A program made the position numbers and the translations under genes. The notes below the pieces were generated by a model. That model made no database searches. It was given only the letters and a program-made list of their open reading frames with translations, and was not told where the DNA came from. Shown here in pieces: positions 1 through 19,151 of a stretch of DNA of 64,000 nucleotides. Each line of letters opens with the position of its first letter. The stretch's first letter is position 1. The stretch lies in the NCBI GenBank assembly GCA_947311845.1, contig CAMZMU010000027.1, forward strand, positions 32,255,723 to 32,319,722, read 5' to 3'. This DNA is from Poa pratensis. Its lineage: Eukaryota; Streptophyta; Magnoliopsida; Poales; Poaceae.

Positions 1-3341
<3,341 letters not shown>

Positions 3342-3579
3342 CCCAGAAGACTAGCTACGACGATTAACTATATATCATAGCTAGGTAGTTAGGCGTATGT
3401 AATTGGAGATCAAAGAGGACGATTGATTAGTTAATTAGATTGACGTTGTGTATATAGCTACTTAACTTAGCCAATCCAATTTGGTTGGTTAATTATGTAC
3501 AATTAGGCCGAGGAAACTCAGAATGCTCCCATTGGCGTCCTTTTATTGTTTCTAGAAATAGCTGTATATAATGCAAATA

Positions 3580-3661
3580 CTCGCTCCGTTCGGAAAATGA
3601 TGTCACAAAAATGGTCTATCTATAGTTCATTTTTGTGACATCCTTTTCCGAACGGAGGGAG
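3580..3661. mobile_element. Stowaway MITE (82 bp) with TA duplication and empty sites
   Basis: Ends CTCGCTCCGTTCGGAAAATG and the inverted partner CCGAACGGAGGGAG are flanked by TA on both sides (3578-3579, 3662-3663). The homologous positions in spacer copies 2 (about 7795) and 3 (about 49750) have only the uninterrupted flank, so the element is specific to copy 1. Confidence 0.85.
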
Positions 3662-4050
3662 TAGTATACATAACAGAGAAATGCCTATATATATGCAAAT
3701 TGTTTTACCAAAAATGAAGGTAAGAAAGCTGCCCTATCTTGCCCTACTGTGATTTCGGCCCTACCTATGTATATGCAAGTTTCTCTCTCCAAAAAACAAG
3801 GTAGGGCGACTGCCCTAACTTTCCGTACTGGGAGGCTTCGCCTTTCAGGAAGAGTTCTGATGTTTGCGGTACTGATCTGATTCACCGATTCCTACACTTG
3901 TGAGTTTAACATACGGGAGATGTATTTTAGCCAACTGGTGCCTTTTATTTAAAATGCATTTTAAGCACGTTTCAAAATCCACGTGTGAAATTCCTATATT
4001 AACACGCAACGAGGCCAAGCTCAAGGTCATTGTTCCACCAATCAAATCTA

Positions 4051-4119
4051 CTCTCTCCGTTCCAAAAAGGATGACTTTCATTTGTGCAAAAGTGGATGTA
4101 TCTATTGTAACGGAGGGAG
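4051..4119. mobile_element. Internally deleted Stowaway MITE (69 bp)
   Basis: Termini CTCTCCGTTCC and GGAGGGAG are flanked by TA. The 122-bp versions at 8185-8306 and 50141-50262 show that the second half of the hairpin is missing here. Confidence 0.8.
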
Positions 4120-4125
4120 TACAAG

Positions 4126-5080
4126 TTTTTTTCTTTTCGAAATGGAACTTATCCCAGCCACTGCATCAAAATGATGCATATGGCTCCTTTATTAACTTAT
4201 TAGAGGTTTGCAGGCATTACAGTTCGTGGATCACATAAGGTCGAAACATGTATCAACCAACGAAATAGACTAAAACACAAATTATTCCTCAGCAAAATCC
4301 TATTATCAAAACGCTTGCCTGATCGGTTGTAAAAATCCTTGGCGACCGTCTCCAACGTGTTGCACCCATAGGCCATTGAATATCGCTGCTCCTCTGGTTG
4401 GAGATAAGACCACATACGTATCCAATGGGTAATCAACGGTATAACCTACAGAAAGGATGGTTTTTTTGGCTTATTAAAAACAAAATCATTACATATATTC
4501 AAAATTGCCCACATGACAGCACATACTCCCACCCTAATGTGCTTTAAGTCTTTTTTTTCAATCCTTTTAGCCAATTCCCAAACAAATATGATATATCCTT
4601 AGGTGGGGCTAGATTAAAAAACATATGTACCACTCTCCAAACTATTTTAGCAAGTGGACATTCGAAGAAATGTGTTCTATAGATTCTTCTTTATCACTGA
4701 AGCAATAGCACTTGTTTCCATTCCAATTTATTTTAGCCAGATTATCTTTTATTAAAATTACTTTACGTTAAAGAAACCACATAAAAATCTTAATTTTCAG
4801 TGGTACTTTAATTTTCCAAATGTACTTCCTTAGGAATCTATTTTGATCATTCAAAATATCTAAATACATAGATTTGACAGTGAACATGCCGGAGCTGGTT
4901 AACCTCCACACAAAGATGTCTTGTTCATCCGTGAGATTAATCTGCATCAATCGTTCAACCAAATGTAGCCAATTGCCGCATTTATTTCCTGTGAGCAATA
5001 TTGCATCAGAGTTTACCCACAGCACCACGTCCGTGGCAAACTCCGGTGCTTCCTCGTCCCGCTTCTCTAACACGCGGTTC
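4126..5080 (-). mobile_element. 5'-truncated LINE 3' end (zf-RVT region), spacer copy 1
   Basis: On the minus strand, 5073-4768 encodes about 100 residues typical of the region after plant LINE reverse transcriptase: WRLTSSGMFTVKSMYLDIL, then KYIWKIKVPLKIKIFMWFL. The degenerate zf-RVT and C-terminal parts continue to about 4240 in broken frames, including ITHWIRMWSYLQPEEQRYS at 4436-4380. The plus-strand T/pyrimidine run near 4126-4138 would be the poly(A) end. RT and endonuclease are absent. The element abuts a MITE. The 5' border is uncertain. Confidence 0.75.
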
Positions 5081-5177
5081 GGTCAAGGCGTGACCGACAG
5101 AATGTCGCAAGAACACACGCCTACCGATGAGCGATGAGCATCAAAATGTTGTTCCGGAAGAACATAATTGTTCTTGT

Positions 5178-5222
5178 GCTGAGTTACGTGGCGAGTGGTT
5201 GTGCTGAGTTACGTGGCGAGTG
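5178..5222. repeat. Short tandem duplication
   Basis: The 22-bp string GTGCTGAGTTACGTGGCGAG plus TG occurs twice with 3 bp between. Spacer copies 2 and 3 hold it once. It is a replication-slippage marker private to copy 1. Confidence 0.8.
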
Positions 5223-5502
5223 GCGACGACATGGTACTACTCCTACTTGCGAAGAGTTGTGTCATAGTACAACTAGTCTGTGTGTAATAGTGGTGTAGTA
5301 CAAGGAATAACAAGAAGTACAGTTTAGCTTTGAACATGGTGAAGCATTCCTCTGTACATAATTAACCAATCAAATTGGATTGGGTTAGTTAAGTAGCTAT
5401 ATATACATAGTCAAACTAATTAACTAGTTAATCCTCTGCATTGATCTCTAATTAGCTAGCTAGCTATAATGTATGGCTACTCGTCGTAGCTAGTTTTCTC
5501 AG

Positions 5503-6722
5503 TCAAGAATCCGACATGAGCGGCTGCGAGTCCGCCGGTGACGGGAATATCCCCTGCCCGGTGGCCAGCATGGCCCTAGGGTCGAACTGGGTCTTTAGGC
5601 CCGTGAACCGCGCCCATCTCGCCGGGCCAAAATGGGCCTCCCACTGGGGCTGTGTCTTGTGGTTGGGCAGGTACTGCTTGGCGCCGATCCTCGCCTCGGA
5701 GCAGAAGTCGAGAATCTGACGGTTCTGCCGCGCCAGCGCCTCGAGGCTTTGCGGCGCGCCGGGAAGCGCCGACCGTAGGAACGCCACTAGGTAGAACACC
5801 TCTTCGTCCGGCGTCACCACTGAGCTCCTCGGGTCCCACCTGCACCACACAAAGTGAACATTTCTCCATCAGAATTCAGTTCCTCTTTTTATAACAGGCG
5901 TTAGCGGATCATCGAAAGGTTGGAGCAGAGTAAGAAAAGCAGCAATTTGAATTGATGATCAGTTAAAAAGAGATTGGGCGCCGCTAACGCTGATCCTGGT
6001 GCGTCCTTTTTTGCGTTTATAAGCATGTGAAAGTGACAACGCATGGGGCATTCATCAGTTCATGCCACTGAGACCCCAAAGAAAAGCAAAGCAAATTCTG
6101 ACTGTGCCGCGCGGCCGTCGTGGTGTGGAAACGGATTAGAATATCTGGTCGGCGCAGGCCGGGAAATGTCCGGCTAACTGATGGCATGTCATGGCGGCAC
6201 TAGCTAGCTAACAAGAAATTCAGAGTAGAGGCTGTCACCCCAGTGCGCGATATGTCTGCGGCCATTCACCGATCACCAAGATCGCGGCGAAGGTGACGGC
6301 AATCGGGAAACTGATTAAGCAACGACCCCTGCGATATAATATAAATCTAGTGTGCACCACCTACGCAGTGTTGTGTCGCATGTGAGATCGATCGACAGGT
6401 TCGGGAGGACGGCGCCCGCCCGCCCGCCGTGGAACATGACCGGCTTGATCGTGTGCGTGTGGGTGTGGCATGTGGAAGGTGGATCATGCTTAATTGGGCG
6501 GTGATGAGCCGCCCTAGTTAGCTGCATATGGAGGACGGCGATGAGCCGTAGTCGTGCATCGAACTGGCCAACTCACTTGTGATTACTTCATACTACTACA
6601 TATAGAATGGTTGACTTGAATTGTTCAGAGAGGAAGGGAAGAATGGTAGGTGCGTTGACTTACTTGTGCTTGTTCATGGGGTAGATGAGGATGGGCCCGC
6701 CGGAGGTGCGGCTGCGGAGGAT
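5503..6722 (-). pseudogene. CKX fragment B: exon 4, intron 3 and end of exon 3
   Basis: On the minus strand exon 4 (5839-5503, 337 bp) is open and ends with FDPRAMLATGQGIF and a short tail to TGA. Intron 3 is 6664-5840. Exon 3 is present only as its last 58 bp (6722-6665, encoding the RSRTSGGPILIYPMNKHK part). At 6722 the sequence switches abruptly to forward-strand intron sequence, so exons 1-2 and most of exon 3 are missing. The fragment is non-functional as an enzyme. Exon 4 carries private changes (ARIG for AGIG, PQWEA for PEWEA). Confidence 0.9.
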
Positions 6723-6749
6723 CGGTGAATGGCCGCACCCAGAATTGTG
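6720..6749. repeat. Templated filler at the B/B' inversion junction
   Basis: The 18 bases GATCGGTGAATGGCCGCA at 6720-6737 repeat those at 6794-6811 in the adjacent intron 3. They are followed by 12 bases of unknown origin (6738-6749). Left of it is reverse-strand exon 3; right of it is forward-strand intron 3. Short copied filler of this type is usual at template-switch or end-joining junctions. Confidence 0.8.
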
Positions 6750-7557
6750 CTTAATCAGTTTCCCGATTGCCATCACCTTCGCCAGGATCCGGTGATCGGT
6801 GAATGGCCGCAGACATATCGCGCACTGGGGTGACAGCCTCTGTTCTGAATTTCTTAAGCTAGCTAGTGGTGACTGCCACCATGGAAATGACATGCCAACG
6901 ATTAGCCGGACACCAGTCTGTTTCCCGGCCTGCGCCGACCAGTTATTCTAATCAGTTTCCACATCACGACGGCCGCGCGGCACAGTCAGAATTTGCTTTG
7001 CTTTTCCTCGAGTTCTCAGTGGCATGAACTGAATGCCAGATGCGTTGTCACTTTCACATGCAAGACGCACAAAAGGGCGCACTAGAATCGGCGGTAGCGG
7101 CGCCCAAACTCTTTTTAACAGATCATCAATTCAAACTGCTGCTTTTCCTGCTGAGATGATCTCCTGTTATAAAAGAGGAACTGAATTCTGATGGAGATAT
7201 GCTCACTTTGTGTGGTGCAGGTGGGACCCGAGGAGCTCGGTGGTGACGCCGGACGAAGAAGTGTTCTACCTGGTGGCGTTCCTGCGGTCGGCGCTTCCCG
7301 GAGCGCCGCAGAGCTTGGAGGCGCTTGCGCGACAGAACCGCCAGATCCTTGACTTCTGCGCCGAGGCCGGGATCGGGGCCAAGCAGTACCTGCCCAACCA
7401 CAAGTCCCAGCGCGAGTGGGAGGCCCATTTCGACCCGGCCAGATGGGCGCGGTTCGCGGGTCTAAAGGCGGAGTTCGACCCCAGGGCCATGCTGGCCACC
7501 GGGCAGGGTATCTTCCCGCCGCCGGCCGATTCATCGCCGCTCTTGTCGGATTCTTGA
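6750..7557 (+). pseudogene. CKX fragment B': 3' part of intron 3 and exon 4
   Basis: Forward-strand intron 3 begins abruptly at 6750, matching copy A from about 2530. It runs to an intact acceptor (GTGCAG, 7215-7220), then exon 4 (7221-7557, 337 bp) is open to TGA. Its exon 4 protein matches that of copy A. Exons 1-3 are absent and no start region exists, so this is a 3' remnant. It forms the forward partner of the convergent pair B'/D. Confidence 0.9.
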
Positions 7558-8184
7558 CCCAGAAGACTAGCTACGACGATTAACTATATATCATAGCTAG
7601 GTAGTTAGGCGTATGTAATTGGAGATCAAAGAGGACGATTGATTAGTTAATTAGATTGACGTTGTGTATATAGCTACTTAACTTAGCCAATCCAATTTGG
7701 TTGGTTAATTATGTACAATTAGGCCGAGGAAACTCAGAATGCGCCCATTGGTGTCCTTTTATTGTTTCTAGAAAGAGCTGTATATAATGAAAATAGTATA
7801 CATAACAGAGAAATGCCTATATATATGCAAATTGTTTTACCAAAAATGAAGGTAATAAGAAAGCTGCCCTATCTTGCCCTACTGTGATTTCGCCCCTACC
7901 TATGTATATGCAAGCTTCTCTCTCCAAAAAACAAGGTAGGGCGACTGCCCTAACTTTCCCTACTGGAGGCTTCGCCTTTCAGGAAGAGTTCTGGTGTTTG
8001 CGGTACTGATCTGATTCACCGATTCCTACACTTGTGAGTTTAACATACGGGAGATGTATTTTAGCCAACTGGTGCCTTTTATTTAAAATGCATTTTAAGC
8101 ACGTTTCAAAATCCACGTGTGAAATTCCTATATTAACACGCAACGAGGCCAAGCTCAAGGTCATTGTTCCACCAATCAAATCTA

Positions 8185-8306
8185 CTCTCTCCGTTTCAAA
8201 AATGATGACTTTCATCTGTACAAAAGTGGATGTACCTATACATGTATATAGCTAAATACATCCACTTTTGCACAAATGGAAGTCATCCTTTTTGGAACGG
8301 AGGGAG
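8185..8306. mobile_element. Stowaway MITE (122 bp)
   Basis: Terminal inverted repeats CTCTCTCCGTTTCAAAAATG and the GGAACGGAGGGAG partner are flanked by TA (8183-8184, 8307-8308). Long internal complementarity (AAAGTGGATGTA / TACATCCACTTT) makes it a near-perfect hairpin. Confidence 0.85.
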
Positions 8307-8309
8307 TAC

Positions 8310-9235
8310 AAGTTTTTGTTTTTTGTTTTGAAATGGAACTTATCCCAGCCACTGCATCAAAATGATGCATATGGAGGTTTGCACACATTACAGTTCGCGG
8401 ATCACATAGGTCGAAACATGTATCAACCAACGAAACAGACTAAAACACAAATTATTCCTGAGCAAAATCCTATTATAAAAACGCTTGCCTGATCGGTTAT
8501 AAAAATCCTTGGCGACCATCTCCAACGTGTTGCACCCATAGGCCATTGAATGTCGCTGCTCCTCTGGTTGGAGATAAGACCACGTACGTATCCAATGGGT
8601 AATCAACGATATAACCTACAGAAAGGATGGTTTTTTTGGCTTGTTAAAAACAAAATCATTACATACATTCCAAATTGAGCACATACTCCCACCCTAATGT
8701 GCTTTAAGTCTTTTTTTCAATCCTTTTAGCCAATTCCCAAACAAATATGATCTATCCTTCGGTGGGGCTAGATTAAAAAACATATGTACCAAACTATTTT
8801 AGCAAGTGGACATTCGAAGAAAATGTGTTGTATGGATTCTTCTTTATCACTGAAGCAATATCACTTGTTTCCATTCCAATTTCTTTTAGCCAGATTATCT
8901 TTTGTTAAAATTACTTTACGTTAAAGAAATCAAATAAAAATATTATTTTTCAGTGGTACTTCAATCTTACAAATGTACTTCCTTAGGAATCTATTTTGAC
9001 CATTCAAAATATCTAAATACATAGATTTGACTGTGAACATGCCGGAGCTGGTTAACCTCCACACAAAGACGTATTGTTCATCCGTGAGATTAACCTGCAT
9101 CAATCGTTCAACCAAATGTAGCCAATTGCCGCATTTATTTCCTGTGAGCAATATTGTATCAGAGTTTACCCACAGCACCACGTCCGTGGTAAACTCCGGT
9201 GCTTCCTCGTCCCGCTTCTCTAACACGCGGTTCGG
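8310..9235 (-). mobile_element. LINE 3' end, spacer copy 2
   Basis: Same element as at 4126-5080. Minus-strand 9226-8930 encodes the WRLTSSGMFTVKSMYLDIL segment, and 8606-8535 the ITHWIRTWSYLQPEEQRHS part. The frames are broken between them. A 20-bp stretch next to GATGCATATGG in copy 1 is missing here. Confidence 0.75.
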
Positions 9236-9630
9236 TCAAGGCGTGACCGACTGAATGTCGCAAGAACACACGCCTACCGATGAGCGATGAGCATCAAAAT
9301 GTTGTTCCGAAAGAACATAATTGTTCTTGTGCTGAGTTACGTGGCGAGTGGCGACGATATCGTACTACTCCTACTTGCGAAGAGTTGTGTCATAGTACAA
9401 CTAGTCTGTGTGTAATAGTGGTGTAGTACAAGGAATAACAAGAAGTAAAGTTTAGCTTTGAACATGGTGAAGCATTCCTCTGTACATAATTAACCAATCA
9501 AATTGGATTGGGTAAGTTAAGTAGCTATATATACATAGTCAAACTAATTAACTAGTTAATCCTCTGCATTGATCTCTAATTAGCTAGCTAGCTATAATGT
9601 ATGGCTACTCGTCGTAGCTAGTCTTCTCAG

Positions 9631-14088
<4,458 letters not shown>

Positions 14089-14214
14089 TGCTACTTCCAA
14101 CGATCAAGCAATCCTCTGTTTATGTGGATAATTCCTCGGTTTCTTTCTCGTTATTACGAGTAGCTGATTGAGGTGCTGTGTGTGTTTGGCGTTGTGGTGT
14201 GGCGGGCGAGGCGG

Positions 14215-14222
14215 TATTTATA
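14215..14222 (-). promoter_or_regulatory. TATA box of pseudogene D
   Basis: TATAAATA on the minus strand, 127 bp before the ATG, in the same CCTATAAATACCGCCTCGCC context as copy C. The core promoter is conserved although the gene is dead. Confidence 0.7.
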
Positions 14223-15058
14223 GGAGAGAATGAGGTGAGAAAGGGAGGAGACCGAGGAGAATAGAGAGAGGGAGAAGGATCCATGGACATGCTGTCGCGG
14301 GAACAGAGCACCACGGCTGGGGCCGCCCAAGAATAAACTAATCCGGGGGCGGGGCGCGTCACGACTCACGCACCATCATCCATCATCATCTCGCAGCCTC
14401 CATGGATGGATCATCGCCTGTGTCAGATACTCAGATTACTCGATCGTGTATTGCCGCCCAGAGATCAACTAGGCGGCCGCCACTCACCGACTCAACTCTC
14501 CTACACCCACTACTCCCTAACTAAGCTTAAATAAAAGACACAAGATGAAGGAGGAGAACGTCCCCTGTTAAGCAGTCTCTCTCTCCCTCACTTTGATCCG
14601 AAATTCTAAAGCGATCCTGATTTATCCTGCGTGCCATGTGCAGTGAACTTTGGAGCTGAATTCTTAGCTGGCTAGCTGGAAGAAGAAGTACAGAAAATCC
14701 ATCGAAGCTTTGGAGATTAAGGGTAACAACTCCGAACCAAAAGAAAGACGATCCCCTGCCGTATCTTGACCGGCTTTTGATGAGGGTGCGTCCACGCCTT
14801 CATCTCACATTTCATCGCCGCATGCATGCAGCAGATGGTGAGAATCCTCAGCAGCACCAATTAACCTTTATCATGCATTTGCAAATTTCCAATCAACACC
14901 ACACCCCGCCTAAAGTACACCATATAAAAGATTAAAAGCTCATAAAAGTAACACCACACATACCAGCTTTTAGATCCGGCATTTACCAAAGTACGTGCTA
15001 CCCAGATCTTTATAGTATATATAAAAGGATTCAGGTACCACTGTAGCATATGCAGTCT
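14223..15058 (-). other. Upstream region of D shared with C and E
   Basis: No gene is seen. 14223-14760 matches the region upstream of copy C (43735-44318). 14680-15058 matches the region upstream of E (58020-58345), including the CTAGCTGGAAGAAGAAGTAC string at which the E deletion ends. A possible short upstream reading frame in C and E (Met-Asp/Glu-Trp-Leu-Tyr) is broken here. Confidence 0.65.
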
Positions 15059-15361
15059 TGTTGCCGGACAGGAAACACGCACGTACTAGAGTGTAGTTTG
15101 CACACACACACTAGAGTGAAGACACACACGAGAGGATGCTAGTGAAAGCGAGAGACTGATTTGTGTTGAGCTGATGTGCTCGTTGCAGCCTGGGCTTCTT
15201 CTTTTATAGTGGTGCAAGGGAAACTACAAGGAACTTACCTAGCTGAAGCTACAAGGAAATTACCTAGCTACTCTTACATGCTAAGGAAATGCAACGACTT
15301 GACCAAGAGGAGACTTGAGTCAAATCAAGTCAACTAAGCTATTTACAACTAGTGACCAACA
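15059..15361 (-). mobile_element. Solo LTR-like insertion (Copia type) upstream of D
   Basis: A 303-bp TG...CA block interrupts sequence that is contiguous upstream of E (about 58335). On the minus strand it begins TGTTGGTCACTAG, has a TATA-like CACTATAAAAGAAGAAG, and ends GGCAACA. No internal retrotransposon sequence is present. I see no matching 5-bp target duplication, so a recombination-derived solo LTR is inferred. Confidence 0.55.
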
Positions 15362-15740
15362 GGTTTGCTTAGGCTAACATGCAGCAGATGTCCTCAAGAT
15401 ATCGGTCTCAGAGTGTTAGTATACTCCTACGGTCCTGCTAGAAATCAAATGAGTACAGTGCCTTGGTGGTACTGTTCTTCCACGGTGGCCTCTACGAGCA
15501 GTTTAGCTCAGATCAGCCGTGTAGCTAGGCTGAACGGCGAGAAACGAGTAAAGCGCCGCGCGCGGCCACGTGAGTGATTGCACAGGATCGCACGGAGATA
15601 CGCTGGCCTCTTTTGCTTTCTGCTCGTATCGGGCAGCAAGTTCAGCGGCCATGGGTTTCGACACGCGAGGACATGGTTCTTGTTGCTTTGGGATGGTGAG
15701 CATGTGAGGTAGCAAATCAACGTGGCGGGTCTAGTTTGGA
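15362..15740. other. Distal upstream region homologous to that of E
   Basis: Matches 58340-58745, including GCAGATGTCCTCAAGATATC and the GCTCGTATCGGGCA area, where E carries an expanded TATCG microsatellite. No gene is seen. Homology between the D and E heads ends near 15740. Confidence 0.6.
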
Positions 15741-15787
15741 CGATCCATTTCTTTTTCTTTTTGAAAAAGTTTCACCAATCTATTAAT

Positions 15788-16795
15788 CCCTCCGATCGGA
15801 AATGATTGATATCGATTTGTCTAAATACAGATATATCTAAACACTAAAATATGTCTTAGATACACATTAAAATACGTCTAGACGGTGCCGGAGCATGAAA
15901 CACAACAAAGGAGGGGCCAGTTACTCAACAAAGCAGATTTGTAACCATAGAACCACCGGACAAGGACTTTATATTAATATATAACAATTTTTTACAAAGT
16001 ACCATGAGCTGATGTCCAAAACAGAGCATCTATTCAGATTTTGTGCTCTGAAGCAAAATAACATATACCAATATACAAGTAAACCAAGGCATAAGGGTTA
16101 GATACTAACCAAAGAGTAGCACTCATGTTGCTCTTTCGATCCTTAAAGAACACAAATTATATCTTCTTAGCTGTATTCTGCAGTAATTTATCTTTTGGTT
16201 TGTAGCAGCAAGCTGTTTGAAAGATACTCATATCCCATCTTGTTTTGTAGCCTTATCTTGACGATCTTCAAGCTAGAAAATACACATTCGACACTAGCGG
16301 TGGAAACTGGTAGAGTAACAAGTAAGCGAGGATTTGATGCTCCAGTTTAGGAACTTCAAGAAATTTGCCGCCACTATGAGAAATTGGAGCTGATTAGTTG
16401 AGGATTGATCTTCTCGTTGGATATTCATGTGCGTCAAACCACTTGGGCTGGCTGGAACCAGCGAGAAGGAGTAATAGAGGGCTAGGAGATGGGGCTTTGG
16501 GGGGAGGAAGAAAACCTAGACATGGCAAATTGGGGAACGAACGGGAGAGACAGAGCGTACACAAGCATGCGTCGGGCATAAGCGAGCTGCAAGCCTCTCT
16601 CTGCTTCATCGACTGAGAGCCTAGCACCGGCCCATAGGTTTGACCCGAGCGATATACCTCATAATATTTTTTTTTGCATTTTTGGAAGACTTGGCCGTGG
16701 CCCAATATGGTCTACCTATAGCTACGTCAGTGCGTCTAGATACATGTGTATTTAGATAAAACTGTATCAATCATTTTAATTCGGAATATAAATAA
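15788..16795. mobile_element. Stowaway-like MITE split by a hAT insertion
   Basis: Left half 15788-15882 begins CTCCGATCGGAAATGATTGAT. Right half 16733-16795 contains ATCAATCATTTTAATTCGGA, its degenerate inverted partner. The halves are separated by the hAT-like element at 15883-16732. Confidence 0.65.
15883..16732. mobile_element. Non-autonomous hAT-like element (850 bp)
   Basis: It is flanked by the 8-bp duplication CGTCTAGA (15875-15882 and 16733-16740), the hAT target length. The left end CGGTGCCGGAGC and right end CTACGTCAGTG resemble degenerate CAGTGGCGGAGC-type hAT ends. Small frames inside show no transposase motifs. Confidence 0.75.
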
Positions 16796-18456
16796 GTCTG
16801 TGCACCATCTAGCAATGAATACGAGCCTGTTGCGAGTAGTATAGCGTGATTTCGTAAAAACATGGGAATTCGTCGTGCCTAGACCAGCGCACCTGATTAG
16901 CTTCATCATCACTCATGACATTGGAAGTGACCGAACTGCACCTATGCCTACGAGCACGAAAACAGACTTGATCCCAAGACACACGACTCCATGAATCGTC
17001 AACAGGCGCTGGACGCACCACCAAAACGACGTAGGGCGGAAAGGATCTTATTCTGATACTAGGATGTCGGCGTCGTCTCGCCATCGAGACACGGGTAAAA
17101 CATGTTTGTCAAAGGCCATTATTAAGCCATTAAATGTTGAGCCCCTTCAACCAAATCTGCTAGGCTAGCACGGCAGGAACTACTTATTGTGCTGCGGGCA
17201 AGGACCACGTAGATCGTCCACCAGACCAGCAGCAAACGGACACATATGCATGCATGCGGTTGATATGCTGACCCACCCGTCCCGATTATGCAGGGTGTGC
17301 ACTCGTGTACTGGTCCAGGCCAGATTGGGGCGTTTGCGTGGCAATCGAGGCCAGATCCCTGCATGCGCGATTCGATCGGTGAATTTTCTCGCACGTTGCT
17401 GATCGATCGCGCCGACGCCGCTGCACCGCTCTGATTGGCGCCGAGTTAATGCGCGCTCGCACCGTTGCCTTGCTGGGCTAGCTTAATGCCAGAATGCCAG
17501 AGTTTCACAAAAAGAGTCCGATTTTTTTTTGCACGATTTTGAACATATATAGCACAAAGAGTACTCCCTCAACAGCATATTGCCGACGTATTTTTTGACG
17601 GTAAATTTCTATTAGAAGGGGCCGCGCTCCTAGATCGGATGGTACCACACAGGGAACAACGATACGCACCACTCAGTATAAACCCTACTCATGTTGGTGT
17701 GGTCGTGTATATTATTCTATCGTATGCTCAACGATCTCGAGGTAGAGCTCAAGATTGCGTATGGTGGATGGATGATCGATGTTGGTGCTCTGGGCACTTG
17801 TGCGTATGAAGATGGATCCTTGGATCGGCGGCCCCCAACCCTTTATATATTGCAAGAGTCAGGTTACAAGATGGCGAATGAGACCTTTGACCCACTTCTT
17901 TGCAAAGGAAAAAACCCGAACATGATCTGCAGGATATGATTTGCGTTGGTTAACAGGGAGATCCCGCCTAATCCGGCATTCGGTGATCTTGATGTTCCTT
18001 GTGCTTCAAGAATATGCGCTCGGGCCCTTGCCTAGGGTCCGACCTCGTGAATGGGCTTCCTGGCTGAGTGTTTCTTTTCCCCGAGTCCTATCGGAGTCTA
18101 ATATCGTCCACACATATTATAGGATGTTTTAGCTTTTCTGAAATCAGATGTATATAGATGTAATAGTATACACTCACTTATTTTTACTTGCCATGTAGTC
18201 ATTATTACAATCTCTAAATTAGTTGGGAGTTGGGACCATACATGCATATACTGCAGATTTCAACACAAGTCTGCAGTCTAACACATTTGTCACCATTTTT
18301 ATGGCGAGTCCCCGCATCTGAATCTGACACGCACCGCCGTCTTAGTTGAAGAACGTTGTCGAAATGAGTTGTCGATAATTATGACTGTACGTACACCTCC
18401 CTTACGTGTCTGTCTGATAACGACGTCCACGAAGCTAGAGCGCAGACACAGAGCTA
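16796..18456. other. Intergenic, no recognised gene
   Basis: I see no credible coding region or element border. Short open frames lack recognisable motifs. About 18235-18330 resembles 42985-43070 (TCTGCAGTCTAACACATTT-like), probably a shared hAT-type remnant. Confidence 0.5.
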
Positions 18457-18580
18457 CTCCCTCCGTTTCAAATTAGATGACTTCTATTTACCCACTTGTG
18501 AATGTATTTATACATGTTATAAGTATAGATATATTCACATTTGAACAAATAGAAGCCATCTAATTTAAAATGAATGGAAT
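18457..18580. mobile_element. Stowaway MITE
   Basis: The left end CTCCCTCCGTTTCAAATTAG follows TA (18455-18456). The right end AATAGAAGCCATCTAATTT is its partner but the terminal GGAGGGAG is decayed. Confidence 0.75.
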
Positions 18581-19151
18581 AGACAGCTACGTCGATCGAT
18601 CGTCGTCGATCTTGTCCGGATGTGATTGTGACCTCGTCGGAACGCCGATCAATTTCTTGCCGAAACACCCCGCTAAGGAAGTCACACGACGCACGTATAG
18701 TCACACGACGCAACTGCATGCACCCTCCCGTTTCAACGGCCAGGTCCACGGCGTGAGACCAGCAGTTTGCATTCGATCGCATTCGCATCACGCTGCCATG
18801 TCATGCCGAGATCCGATCCTCTGATTTCACCACCATGTCATGGCTTGTTTGGTCTCTTGCTCTGCAACTTGCACGTCACGGTCTGGCGACGCCGTTTTTC
18901 CGCTCATGCATCTTGATCAGCTATACCTCATTTTCCTCTTCGTGTATGCTGTCGGCTACAACTTCATATCCGGATTTCATGCCTGATCGAGTACGTGTAT
19001 GCGCACGCGTATATTATGTTCGCATATACACGGATCCGTGGACAAATTGGTACACGTACTACACGTACAAATATCTAGAGGAACGTACCCACACAAAAAA
19101 TCTAGAGGAATGCATGCACGCATAAATTAAACCATACGTTATAAAAAAGTA

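Larger units (their letters stand above)
3342..5502. repeat. Convergent-pair spacer, copy 1 of 3
   Basis: This is the 3' flank of A running into the 3' flank of B. The same block recurs at 7558-9630 and 49515-51584, always between a forward and a reverse CKX 3' end. It contains MITEs and a LINE tail. Copies 2 and 3 share many variants against copy 1, such as absence of the MITE at 3580-3661, an intact 122-bp MITE where copy 1 has 69 bp, and a missing 22-bp duplication near 5178-5222. Copy 1 is therefore the diverged one. No host gene is seen. Confidence 0.85.
7558..9630. repeat. Convergent-pair spacer, copy 2 of 3
   Basis: Homologous to 3342-5502 and nearly identical to 49515-51584. It lies between the 3' ends of B' (+) and D (-). 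It holds one full MITE and the LINE tail, and lacks the 82-bp MITE of copy 1. No host gene is seen. Confidence 0.85.

Noticed and set aside
7210..7557. Frame starting at the ATG just before exon 4 of B' as an independent small gene
   Set aside because: The first codons are intron and splice-acceptor sequence; the rest is CKX exon 4.
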